Of a stretch of 47,972 bases of DNA, positions 1-8,970 are shown in pieces. Each line of letters begins with the position of its first letter. The first letter of the stretch is position 1. The DNA comes from Emiliania huxleyi CCMP1516 (Eukaryota; Haptophyta; Isochrysidales; Noelaerhabdaceae), in contig NW_005194814.1 in NCBI RefSeq assembly GCF_000372725.1, positions 412,624 to 460,595 of the forward strand, given 5' to 3'. The position numbers and the translations under genes were made by a program. The notes beneath the pieces are model-generated. The model was not told where the DNA came from, did not search any database, and saw nothing but the letters and a program-made list of their open reading frames with translations.

Positions 1-495
1 TCTAGTCCAAATCCCGATGACCTAAAGATCGAAGGCCAAACGCTACACGCTCCGAAGCTGAATGCTGTGCCGACGGATGGCAAGGCATCGCCACGAGCGA
101 GGGCGAGGGCGAGGCGGACACCGCCGAGAAGGCAGATTTCGGAGCCTTCCGCAGGGACCCCGATAAATTTGCCCAGGAGAAGACCCGAGATGCGAGTGAC
201 CGAGCCCGCAGACACGACTCCCGAATCGCCACGCCGTGAGGGGCTGATGGCACGTGTTGCAGCACTCGAACGAGAGAAGGCAGAGCTATTGTCACTGTGC
301 GCCGAGCTGCAGACCCGGACGCTCAAGCTCGAGAGCGACAATAAGCAGCTGGCCGAAAAAGCTTCGTGGTTAGAGCGGAGGGTCTCCTCGGTAGACAACG
401 CGGACCTCTGGGGGCTGAGGCAGCCACAGGAGCAGCCAAAGCCCAAGAGCAGACTGCTGTCCTTTGGGTTTGGCGGCAGCAGTAGAAGAAGGTAG
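1..495 (+). CDS. coiled-coil protein, 3' part only
   Basis: An open frame runs from the window edge to a TAG at 493-495, so the 5' end is missing. The first in-frame ATG is at 190, but the frame is open before it and it may not be the start. The N-terminal half is Arg/Pro-rich and low in complexity. Roughly 240-390 encodes a heptad-like helix rich in Leu, Glu and Lys (RVAALEREKAELL onward), expected to form a coiled coil. The tail is basic and Gly/Ser-rich, ending in three Arg. No enzymatic motif is visible and I do not recognise the family. The reverse-strand open frame over 2-295 is composition-driven. Downstream, 540-600 is a CATG-rich AT/GC-mixed stretch that probably belongs to the 3' UTR. 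Confidence 0.5.
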   Translation, partial: SSPNPDDLKIEGQTLHAPKLNAVPTDGKASPRARARARRTPPRRQISEPSAGTPINLPRRRPEMRVTEPADTTPESPRREGLMARVAALEREKAELLSLCAELQTRTLKLESDNKQLAEKASWLERRVSSVDNADLWGLRQPQEQPKPKSRLLSFGFGGSSRRR

Positions 496-744
496 CCAGT
501 CGGACAAGCGTTCTCATTTCCTGGTATCTATTTATTTTGGACGTATCATGAACATGGACATGCACATGTCATGTGTCATGCACGTATGTGTCCCGTCATG
601 GCGTTCACGTGACGAGCCCTTGATCACAGACCGTCGAGCTTCATCACAGAGGGGGCGCGGGGCGGGGGGGCGGACCGCGGTCATGTGTCGACCTCACTGC
701 TCTCTATGTGTCCACCCGCCCCCTGTGCCGGCCCCCCGCGCTCT

Positions 745-2859
745 CTACAGCCTGTACACCACATCGGCCGACGCCCAAGGGCAGGTTCTGGCGGGCGTGG
801 GCGACATGTCCACCTTACGCAAGCTTGGACGGTTGTGGGGATGGCCTGCACACCCGCACCCGGAGGGCTCTTGGTGTTGGTCCTGGCGCCGCCGGCGCCG
901 CCGCAAGTAGATTCCGGCCAGGAGTAGCGCACAGCTGACAACACATCCAGCGATTCCGGCAACGAGGGCGATGCTGCCTCCGCCCTCTGGTGGCGGCGGT
1001 GGCGGTGGGAGCGATGGTGGCGGCGGGAGCCATGGCGGTGGCGGCGGAGGCGGGTGGGGCGGAGGCGACGGAGGCGGAGGCGATGGGAGTGGCGGCTTGG
1101 GCGGCGGCGGATTTGGCGCCAGGTCGGGCGGGTGCGGCGGCGGCGAGGGTGGCGAGGGTGGTGGTGGAGATGGCGGCGGTGGCGATGGCGACGGCGGAGG
1201 AAGAGGCTCGGGGGAGGGTGGCGGCAACGGTGGAGGCGGTTGAGGTGACGGCGGTGGTGGACGTGGCACCGGTGGCCGGGGTGGCGGGGACGATGGTGAC
1301 GGTGCGTTGCATAGCTCGGCGACATCAGTGGCGGCGGTGTCGCCGGCAGCGATGGCAATGGTGGCGGTGTGAGCAGTGATCGCACACGCGCGGATAACGT
1401 GACTCGAGGCTACCCTCGCCTCTTGAGTCGCTCGGAGCGAAGCCTCCAGCCGCGTGCCGCGATAATGATCGGCGGAAGTCAAAAGTCGGATGTGCACCTG
1501 TGTAACAACGCCCAGCTATCTCGCATCTCCCACCTGTCTCGCGTGTGAAGTGAGTTTGTCGGGCGGTGCGAGCGAGCCTGCACGTGATGGCGCTGGTCAT
1601 CGGGGAGGTCGGCGTCGTACCCCGAATCGTCCCGCAGAGAGACCCACGCCTCGCTGTTTGGGTAGTCCGCGTAGCACGAACGGCACAAGAAGCGGACCGC
1701 GGAGAGCACCGATGGCGCCGGCGGCTGGCCGACCGCATGGATGATGTACCGCTCGGCACCCTCGGGCTCAGCGAAGGCGACGTGGTCCGCGGTGATCCAG
1801 CCGAGCTGGAAACGGTTGACCACATTGAACCTGGCGCGACCGGCGGCGGCGAGGAGTGCTACGGGGCTGACAGGTGTGGTGTGAAAGGGCCCTTTTCACA
1901 CCCAGCTGTGGCTTCTCTGTGGGCGGGGCGTCGCACGCTTTCCAGTGGCGGTTCTGGCCCATGACGGAGGTCGTGTCGCCGTAAGAATTGGCCGGGATGC
2001 CCGCATGGTAGAGCCCGAGGTTGTGCCCGAGCTCATGCACCCGCGTCATCGGTTGAGCGTCGCGTATCACTGTGAAGCACCGGCCGTGGCTGTCTTCTCT
2101 GCCTGGCGGCGCACAGCCCACGTTGCCGATGCCTCCCCAGTTGCAGGAGCCAAATTCGCGGGGGACAAAGTACTCTCTATGCGTGAACAAGTTCGGGTCG
2201 ATCCCCAGCTGCGACTTTGCCAAATCATTGGCGCGATTAAGCTCCGGAATCACGACCGCTTGGTAGTTACAGCCCAAGCTCTCCTCCGGGGTATGGTTGC
2301 CCATCATCACGGTGACGGCCATCACCGACGCGGCCTGGTCCAGCGAGGTGGCACCATACGAGGAGAAGTTGAGGGCGTCGTTCACCCAGCCAGTCACCGT
2401 TCCCGAAACCTTGACGCCGCCAGCAGTGCCCCACATTCCATTGTCAGCGCACTCGTTGTGGCAGTAGTCTGGTGCCGCATCGGTGTACACAAGGCGGAGC
2501 GTCACGACCGTTCGTGCCATGGCGGCCCCGAGAGAAGTGTCCACGAGCGCGCGTGCACTCCTCGGCGCCATGGCGCCGGCAGTTCGAGCGATCTCTGCCT
2601 GAGGCAATGCCCTTGCCACAGGGCCGCCACGCCTGCCCGAGCCGAGGGCTGAAGCGGCGGCGATGGGGTCGAGGGCGGGAGCGCTCACGTTCAGGGTGAC
2701 TGGGTGGTCAGCAGGGGCGCCGGAGAAGCACGGGCTGTCCGCGGAGACGTAATGCACTCCTCTGTCTCTTGTGGAGCAGACACCGTAAGCGAGCTGAGCG
2801 TGCGAGGCGCCCCAGTAATCTTCCGTGAGGAGCTCAAGGCGCTCGCACTCGAGCAGCAT
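745..2859 (-). CDS. M11 (gametolysin-like) zinc metalloprotease with Pro-rich stalk and C-terminal membrane anchor
   Basis: Predicted secreted or surface zinc endopeptidase of the gametolysin/M11 metzincin family. Proposed join: complement(745..1497, 1578..1858, 1902..2859), 663 aa. The zinc site HELGHNLGLYH is read from about 2010-2050, followed by a Met-turn (SVMGQ). After the first intron (1859-1901, 43 nt, GT-AG) the M11-typical FNVVNRFQLGW appears. The second intron (1498-1577, GC-AG) joins HHVQ to VHIRLL. The last exon ends the catalytic region with a Cys (ELCNA), then has about 100 residues of PPSPPP-type stalk. A hydrophobic span (SIALVAGIAGCVVSCALLLAG) and a run of Arg follow, so the tail should be cytoplasmic. 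The ATG at 2859 is the first in the exon, but the frame stays open and protein-like to about 3000. A signal peptide and part of the propeptide probably lie in an unseen upstream exon. Family call is firm; the 5' end is not. Confidence 0.85.
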
Positions 2860-3097
2860 GCCTTGCGGCTGGGCGGCCAAATAGGTCTGGCGGCAAAAGG
2901 CAGGCTGGCAGCGTTCGAGGTCGCCTGAGGGTCGGGCGGATCCAGGACGGGCGGTGAAACGCGTGTCACAACGCGCGAAAAGCCGAAAGCCGCAAATGCC
3001 CGCTGTCTGCCGAAAGCTGGTGTTCGTTTGGTGAAACCCGGCGACTCGACGGGTCGGCGGAACCCTGTACGAGTGAGAGTATATGTGTAGGGGGGAG

Positions 3098-3110
3098 GGA
3101 GAGAGAGAGA

Positions 3111-3207
<97 letters not shown>

Positions 3208-3222
3208 GGGGGAGAGAGAGGG
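3098..3222. repeat. (GA)n microsatellite with internal G tract
   Basis: About 120 bp of nearly pure GA dinucleotide with an uninterrupted run of about 15 G at 3197-3211. It gives rise to a false Ser-Leu repeat open frame on the minus strand upstream of the metalloprotease. It lies between the metalloprotease 5' end and a GC-mixed spacer. Confidence 0.95.
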
Positions 3223-3256
3223 TGAACCTTCTTTTTTTCTATCTACCAGGCACATG

Positions 3257-3288
3257 TAGGATTGAGAGCAGCCTCGCTCTCAATCCTA
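3257..3288. repeat. perfect 13-bp inverted repeat (hairpin)
   Basis: TAGGATTGAGAGC at 3257-3269 and its exact reverse complement at 3276-3288, separated by 6 nt. A related AGGATTGTGAGC occurs at 3325-3336 and a GGATTGCGAGCG at 3375-3386, so the unit is repeated degenerately over 3257-3390. The function is unknown; it could be the foot of a small fold-back element. Confidence 0.8.
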
Positions 3289-3898
3289 GAAGTCGAAGGA
3301 CTGTGAGCAGCACTCCTAAAGTTCTAGGATTGTGAGCTAAGCTGCTCCGCAACACGCAACCCTAGACTTTGCTCGGATTGCGAGCGCGCGATGGTAGTAA
3401 GTAGTCGTAGGCGTCATCCACCAGGCCACAAACAGAGTTGTTTGGTATTGAAAATCTCCCCCCCAGTCACCTTCGTTCGGCCGTGCCCCCGCGAGGGGCG
3501 CGGTCGACACCAGAAGGGGGTTGTATGACGTTCTCTAGAGACGACGTAGTCGGGGACGTCCGCAATCACAATGTGGACGGACACGACGGGGCGAGGTGTG
3601 AAAGCACAGAGGCAACCAACACACACTAGGGTTCGTTCGGGAGAGAGTGCCTGACGGGCTTCGGCCCGACGTCCCAGGGCCTTCTCCGTACGAGGGGAGC
3701 ACGTCTCGCGCGCGGGGGCGGCGAGCAGGGCCTCGGATTCGCGCATGATCCGGTTCCGAGTGCTCTGGGAAAGAATTACAGACTGCAAGGGAAAAGAATT
3801 TTACAACGAAACTCCCTCGCACAACACTGGGCAAGGGACTGGCGCGCACTGGGAAAAGAAAACTCGAATGCAGCTTTACCTTGCTTGTGCCGCTCTCC

Positions 3899-4005
3899 GT
3901 TTGCTGCCTTGCAGACGGCTCCGCTGCCGCTCGGCTTTGCTGCCTTGCTGACGGCTCCGCTGCCGTTCGGCTTTGCTGCCTTGCTGACTCCGCTGCCTTC
4001 GCTGT
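3899..4005 (+). repeat. about 36-bp minisatellite, three units, directly upstream of the U-box gene
   Basis: Units of about 36 bp containing GGCTTTGCTGCCTTGC and GGCTCCGCTGCCG are repeated nearly exactly from 3899 to about 4005. The third copy is degenerate and runs into CGCTGCCTTCGCTGTGCC. The array ends about 55 bp before the ATG at 4060, so it sits in the promoter or 5' UTR. The region further upstream (3290-3780) has no convincing gene. An AAAAGAATTTT motif lies at 3792-3802. Confidence 0.8.
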
Positions 4006-4059
4006 GCCCCCGGCTCCGCTTCCTTCGGCTGTGCCTCGCCCTTGCTGGAGAGCCTCACC

Positions 4060-7000
4060 ATGTCCGACGCGCAAGCGAAACTCGTCCTCTACAGAAGCTA
4101 CCTCGGCACCGTCCAGCGCTTCCACGACTCGAGCACTCGTGCGCTCGGCGGCTACGCCCGAGTCGTGGACGTCGTGCTGAACGGGGACGAGGTCGAGCTT
4201 CGCATCGAGACGCTGCACAGCGCGGAGCCGTCCGGCGAGTCGTGGGTCGAGGAGGAGCCGGACGAGTGCGCGGCTCACTTGTGCGAGTCCGCCGCCTCGG
4301 ACATTGCCGCCGCCATTCTTCCCGACGCCGCAGCCAGCACGGCCGCGCCCGCCGGCGTCCTGTCCACAGTCCTCGCCGTCCTGGGGCAGCCTGCGACCAT
4401 CCTGGGGCAGCCTGCGAGCACTGTCATGTCGGCGTCCTTCGTGCTCAAGGCGGGTCTCCGCCGCCTGGGCGAGTCGCTCGCACGCTCCGCAAGAGAGGAG
4501 GGAGGGCGCGCCGCCATGTTGCGGATAAAGGAACGAGCGCAGCGGCGAGGGGCCGAAGAGGCATGGCGCGTGAGGGCGAAATATAAGCCGGGGGATCCCG
4601 ACGGGATCGATGGCGCAGACCGGGCGCGGGCCAAGGCAGAGGAGGCGGCGCAAAAGGAGCTGGCCGCCAGCATCGCACGGATCGGGCTGTTTGCCGACAC
4701 GACCGCCGCTGCGGCCCTGCTCAAGCCGGTGTCTCAGGTGCTCTCCCGCGGCCTCGACGCATCGGCCGTGCCGCGGGTGCTGGAGACTCTGCGCCGGCGG
4801 CTGGCGGCGGCGTGGCACGCGAGCGAGAGCAGCCTGATCTCTCGGCTGACCTCGATCGAGACCACCACCGCCTCGCTCGACGAGGCGCTCGCCGCGCCGT
4901 GGAGCGATGGCCGCGCAGCGCTCACTCGCCTCCGCGATGCGCTGGCGAGGCTGCTTCAACGGGACGTTGACAGCGAGTGGCAGGCGGCTTGCGACGAGGC
5001 GCTCGAGGAGTGCAGGGATCTGGCCACGAGCGAGCCGCGCCAGATCGACGGCCGCCTCCGCGCTCTCGAGGAGAGGCTGCTCTCGCTGGCGCGGGAGGCA
5101 TGCGCTCTCCTGCCGGAATGGAAGCGGCTGCGCGCTGAGGAAAGGACTCGCGAAAACTTTCGTGCGCTTCGCACCGACGTCGCAGCGCACACGCGCATCG
5201 CCGACGGGGACGTCGAGGAGGCTGCGGCGCAGCTCGTTGCCGAGGTGCGAGCCGCCGTGCGAGCCGTGCCGGAGTTGTACGAGCAGGCCATGGACGCCGC
5301 CATCGACGAGGTCAAGCAGAATCCGGCGCACGCATCGTACTCTCGGAATCTCAGCCAGCTCGTGCGAGAGAAGGCGGGTATCCTGAAAAAGTGCAAGGAA
5401 GCGCGAGACGAGTTGGCGGAGGCGGCGGTCGAGACGGCAAAAGCGAGGCTCGCCGTGTGGCGGGAAGAGGCGATCGCAGCCGTGTCGGCCGTGCAGCGCA
5501 CCGCAAGAGAGGGTCAAGCAGGCGGCGGCGGCGCGAGCAGCGACGAGCTCCGCCGTGCGCTGAGGCAGCTCCCCTCCGGGGCCGAGGGCAGTCTCGTCCA
5601 GGCTCTGATTGCGTCGGCGGGGGATGACGCGGCAGCAAGCGTCTCGAAGCTCGTCGAGCGCCGCGTGGATGACCTGCTCGCCTCCTTCGGCGACGCGCTG
5701 TGCAAAGGCGGGCGGCACACGTGCGTGCTCTGTGGAGACGCGGGCGCAGCTCTCGGCAAGGCGAGCGTTTCCCACTTCCCCGCGGGCTTTTGTGGCTGGG
5801 CTTCAGGCGTCTGCGATGCGCAAGCATGCGAGTGCTGGGGCAAGGGGAAGCAGCGGGCCGTGAAGCTTGGCGACGTTGCGCTGCAGCCGCTCCCAGCTTT
5901 CCAGTTTCTCGGCTTGCGGGAGGACGCCTCTGCGGCTGCGGTGTCGAAGAGCTTGCGCTCGGCGATGCGACAGCATCACGCGGATCGTGCGGGCGGCACG
6001 GCGGCTGGCTGGGCTGCGTGTGAGGAGGTCGGCCGCTGCCTCCGCCAGGACGCGGCCCGCAGCGCGTACTTGGAAGGTCGCGGCCATGAGTACTTCGTGA
6101 AGCACTACGGCGACGACCCGGCGGAGCAGCTGGCGAAGATTAAAAAAGAGCATGAGTCTGCGCTGACGGAGCACCGCGCCCGGTTGGCGGGAGCCAATCG
6201 GGCGCAACAGTCGAGCTCGATACGACCGGAGGGGCCGCGCAGGATTGAGGACAAGACGCTCCTGCCTACCCGGCTGCCAAAGACGAGCGCGAGGCAGTAC
6301 TCCATCGAACATGAGGAATGGGTGGACGGCAAAAACTTCCCCAGCGTGCGGACGCGTGTCGATTGGGCGTCTCGGCTCACCGACAGCATGCTGGAAAAGG
6401 GCTGCTACTACGAGCTGGAGGTGGCCTCGGTCCTCGGCCCTCGGTCCGCTTCGCCGCCGGACTCGTCATACGTAAGGCGATACAAGGGGCTGCAGACTCA
6501 CTTCGAGTTGAGCCTCTGCGACGAGAGTGCCGCCCCTCGGACATTTCACCTTCGCGTGCGTGCTCGTGCGGCGGATGGGTCCTTCGCATCAGAATGGTCT
6601 GAGCCGCAGTCGGTGGTTGTGAGTGAGCTCGATCAGCTGCGCGATTGGGCGTCTGAGGAGATGCTCAAGCAGCTCAAGAGCCTCGCCAAGCGCGCTACCG
6701 ACGCGCAGGCGGCGTTTAAGCAGCAGCACTTTTCCTTCCCGTTCGCCAGGCTCGTCGACGACTTGCAGGCAGCTGTGCTTGAGGCCAACGCGGACAACTT
6801 CCAGGGAAGCAGCGTGCTACTGCCGGGCCGCTTGCTGAAGAAGAAAAGACGTTTGTGCATGGTCTACACGCGCGACATATCCGCCGAGTGGCACGCGCGT
6901 CTCGGCAAGGCCCTCGCTGACACACAAGAGCTTCAGCGGGCGGCGGAGGCGGAGGTCGCCGCTCAGAAAGCCGTCGCTCGGTGGGGGCATGGCTGGCGTG

Positions 7001-8970
7001 GCCGCGCCGACGCCCTGAAGGAGTCGGCGATTCGCCAGTACAGTGGCTGCGTGGGGGCCGGGCGCGATGACGATGGAGTGCAGGCGCTGCGCGATGCGGC
7101 TGCGGAGCTTGACGACTGGCGCACGGGGATTCGCACGGGCAGCGCGCCCGAAGACGTGAGGAGCCCCGAGATCAGGGCCGCGTGCGTGCGACCCGCCAGC
7201 TGCTCGCACGGCGCACACTCGGCCGTGCTCAACTACCTCATCAAGTGCAAGCGAGAGCTTGAGGCGCGCATCGAGACGGTAGCGGCGCGCCGTCGGCAGG
7301 AGGCGGAGCGGCAGCGCAAAGAGGAGGAGCGTCGGCGGAAGGCGGAGCGGCAGCGCGAGGCGGCAGAGAGTGCGAGGCTGCGCCTCGAGGAGCAGCAGCG
7401 CGAGGAGTCGCTCGCGGCGCTGGAGAGATCGCGCAGCAAGGCGGCGAGGCGCGCGCCACAGGGGGGGCTGACGGCGGAGCAGACCGCGGATGGCGAGCGG
7501 CGGCGGGCCGCGGCTCTGGAGGAGATCGAGGCGATGGCGTGGCAGCCGCCAGGGCGGGTGGAACACCCAAAGGAGCCAAAGGCGGAGGCGACCAAGGTGG
7601 AGGAGCGGGCGGTGGACGCTCGCGGCAAGGGCGCGAAGCTTTGCTCGACGCACCGCGCCGTGCTCGTCGACTCCGGGCGCGCCATCGCCAGCGGTGCCGT
7701 CAGCCAGGCGGCCGTGCATGCGGCGCTCGAGGAGTACGGCCGCGTCTGGCTCATGCAGCAGATGGGGAGCAAGTGGGTGGTCACCTTCCGGGCGGCGTCG
7801 GCGGCTAGCTCGTTCATCGCCTCCGGTGCGCTCGTCGTGGAGGGGGCTCCGCGGCCCTTCAAGGCGGAGCACTTTGATGTCGTCGGCAAGAAGAACTCGG
7901 CCGACGAGGACCGGCTGCGTACCTTGCTGGTCAAGATGGAGCACCCCTCCAGGCTCGGATCGATGCAGATCGAGGACTGTCGCGAGCCGAGCGCGCCGGT
8001 TGCCGCCGGCACCAGCCTCGACTGGAGCATACGGCTCACGAACCGCGGGAGACAGCCGCGGACGCTGCTCTCTGTGGAGCTTCCGTACCAGCCCGCGGAC
8101 GCGGCCGTCTGCTTCAGCCTCAAGGGGACGCCGCAGTCCAAGGGCAAGCCGGTGCAGCTCTCGCAGACCTTCTCCCACACGCAGGCGGTCCGCCTCGTGT
8201 CGCGGCCAGGCGCGGCAGGCGTGTTTCGCACCCGGCTCGTCTTCAACTTCTCGACGTGCGTGCTCGAGCACGAGGTGGCGGTGGAGGTGGGCGACGCCGC
8301 GCCTCCGCGTTCGCTCGCCGCGACGGCGGCGGCGGCGGCGGAGGCCCGGCCGCTCCCCGAGGAGGCGAGGGGTGCGCCTTCTTCTGCGGCCGCCGCCACC
8401 GCGCCTGTCCCTGTGTCTGAACCTGTTCCTGTCGAGCCCTCGCATCCGGAGGAGCTCATCTGCCCGCTCACACACGAGCTCTTCGTGGACCCCGTGACCA
8501 CGCCGTATGGGCACGCGTACGAGCGGAAGTCGATCCTCGAGCACATCCGCCTCAACGGCGGCCCGGCGGGCGCGCCCGACCCCCTCACCGGCAGGATCCT
8601 CAACGAGAGCATGCTCACCTCCTCCTTCACCCTCAGAGGGCTGGCTGACAGCCAGCGCCGGCAGCCCTCCTCCGCGCCGGCTGCGCGCCCCACGGAGGTG
8701 TCCCAGGCGCCACCCGCCGGTGCGACGGCTGCGGCGGAGCCGCCGCGCCCGCAGCCGGAAGCGGCGTCCTCTTCGGCGCCGCCCGCGCCGGCACCTGCGC
8801 AGGAGGGCTTGGTGCCAAAGGTCAAGCGCATCAAGGACGTGCTCGAGCTCGAGGCGACCCTCTCCCTGCCCGCCGCCATCCGCACGGCGAACGAACTCAT
8901 GGGGCTGCCCGCCACTGGGTCGCTGGTGGCGCAGGCCACGGCGCTGCTCGAAGCGCTGGGGATCTCCTGA
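4060..8970 (+). CDS. giant intronless U-box protein with J-like, FnIII-like, RRM-like and MOV10-type Ig-like regions
   Basis: One uninterrupted frame of 1636 aa. The ATG at 4060 has a good CACC context; an upstream TTG at 4042 is not a start. In order: a helical N-terminal half; a Cys-rich patch (CVLCGD...CDAQACECW); a degenerate DnaJ-type J region (about residues 615-690) with HAD in place of the HPD that activates Hsp70; a fibronectin-III-like region (about 780-855); a charged coiled coil (about 1060-1130); an RRM-like fold (about 1197-1270); an Ig-like segment resembling the N-terminal beta domain of MOV10/SILENCED-type helicases (about 1300-1410); a U-box (about 1463-1530: ICPLTHELFVDPV, YGHAYERKSI); and a C-terminal 50-residue LG-rich motif. 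U-boxes recruit E2 enzymes, so an E3 ubiquitin ligase role is inferred. The U-box call is strong, the J and Ig-like calls moderate, and the substrate unknown. Confidence 0.8.
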   Translation: MSDAQAKLVLYRSYLGTVQRFHDSSTRALGGYARVVDVVLNGDEVELRIETLHSAEPSGESWVEEEPDECAAHLCESAASDIAAAILPDAAASTAAPAGVLSTVLAVLGQPATILGQPASTVMSASFVLKAGLRRLGESLARSAREEGGRAAMLRIKERAQRRGAEEAWRVRAKYKPGDPDGIDGADRARAKAEEAAQKELAASIARIGLFADTTAAAALLKPVSQVLSRGLDASAVPRVLETLRRRLAAAWHASESSLISRLTSIETTTASLDEALAAPWSDGRAALTRLRDALARLLQRDVDSEWQAACDEALEECRDLATSEPRQIDGRLRALEERLLSLAREACALLPEWKRLRAEERTRENFRALRTDVAAHTRIADGDVEEAAAQLVAEVRAAVRAVPELYEQAMDAAIDEVKQNPAHASYSRNLSQLVREKAGILKKCKEARDELAEAAVETAKARLAVWREEAIAAVSAVQRTAREGQAGGGGASSDELRRALRQLPSGAEGSLVQALIASAGDDAAASVSKLVERRVDDLLASFGDALCKGGRHTCVLCGDAGAALGKASVSHFPAGFCGWASGVCDAQACECWGKGKQRAVKLGDVALQPLPAFQFLGLREDASAAAVSKSLRSAMRQHHADRAGGTAAGWAACEEVGRCLRQDAARSAYLEGRGHEYFVKHYGDDPAEQLAKIKKEHESALTEHRARLAGANRAQQSSSIRPEGPRRIEDKTLLPTRLPKTSARQYSIEHEEWVDGKNFPSVRTRVDWASRLTDSMLEKGCYYELEVASVLGPRSASPPDSSYVRRYKGLQTHFELSLCDESAAPRTFHLRVRARAADGSFASEWSEPQSVVVSELDQLRDWASEEMLKQLKSLAKRATDAQAAFKQQHFSFPFARLVDDLQAAVLEANADNFQGSSVLLPGRLLKKKRRLCMVYTRDISAEWHARLGKALADTQELQRAAEAEVAAQKAVARWGHGWRGRADALKESAIRQYSGCVGAGRDDDGVQALRDAAAELDDWRTGIRTGSAPEDVRSPEIRAACVRPASCSHGAHSAVLNYLIKCKRELEARIETVAARRRQEAERQRKEEERRRKAERQREAAESARLRLEEQQREESLAALERSRSKAARRAPQGGLTAEQTADGERRRAAALEEIEAMAWQPPGRVEHPKEPKAEATKVEERAVDARGKGAKLCSTHRAVLVDSGRAIASGAVSQAAVHAALEEYGRVWLMQQMGSKWVVTFRAASAASSFIASGALVVEGAPRPFKAEHFDVVGKKNSADEDRLRTLLVKMEHPSRLGSMQIEDCREPSAPVAAGTSLDWSIRLTNRGRQPRTLLSVELPYQPADAAVCFSLKGTPQSKGKPVQLSQTFSHTQAVRLVSRPGAAGVFRTRLVFNFSTCVLEHEVAVEVGDAAPPRSLAATAAAAAEARPLPEEARGAPSSAAAATAPVPVSEPVPVEPSHPEELICPLTHELFVDPVTTPYGHAYERKSILEHIRLNGGPAGAPDPLTGRILNESMLTSSFTLRGLADSQRRQPSSAPAARPTEVSQAPPAGATAAAEPPRPQPEAASSSAPPAPAPAQEGLVPKVKRIKDVLELEATLSLPAAIRTANELMGLPATGSLVAQATALLEALGIS

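Noticed and set aside
971..1379. Gly-rich plus-strand open frames
   Set aside because: These are the antisense of the Pro-rich stalk of the metalloprotease.
1768..3255. Metalloprotease frame extended through the GA microsatellite (Ser-Leu repeats)
   Set aside because: The N-terminal extension is translated simple repeat starting at a position with no support; an intron or 5' UTR is far more likely.
3535..5775. 746-aa open frame on the minus strand
   Set aside because: Antisense to the same gene over most of its length, low-complexity, no motif.
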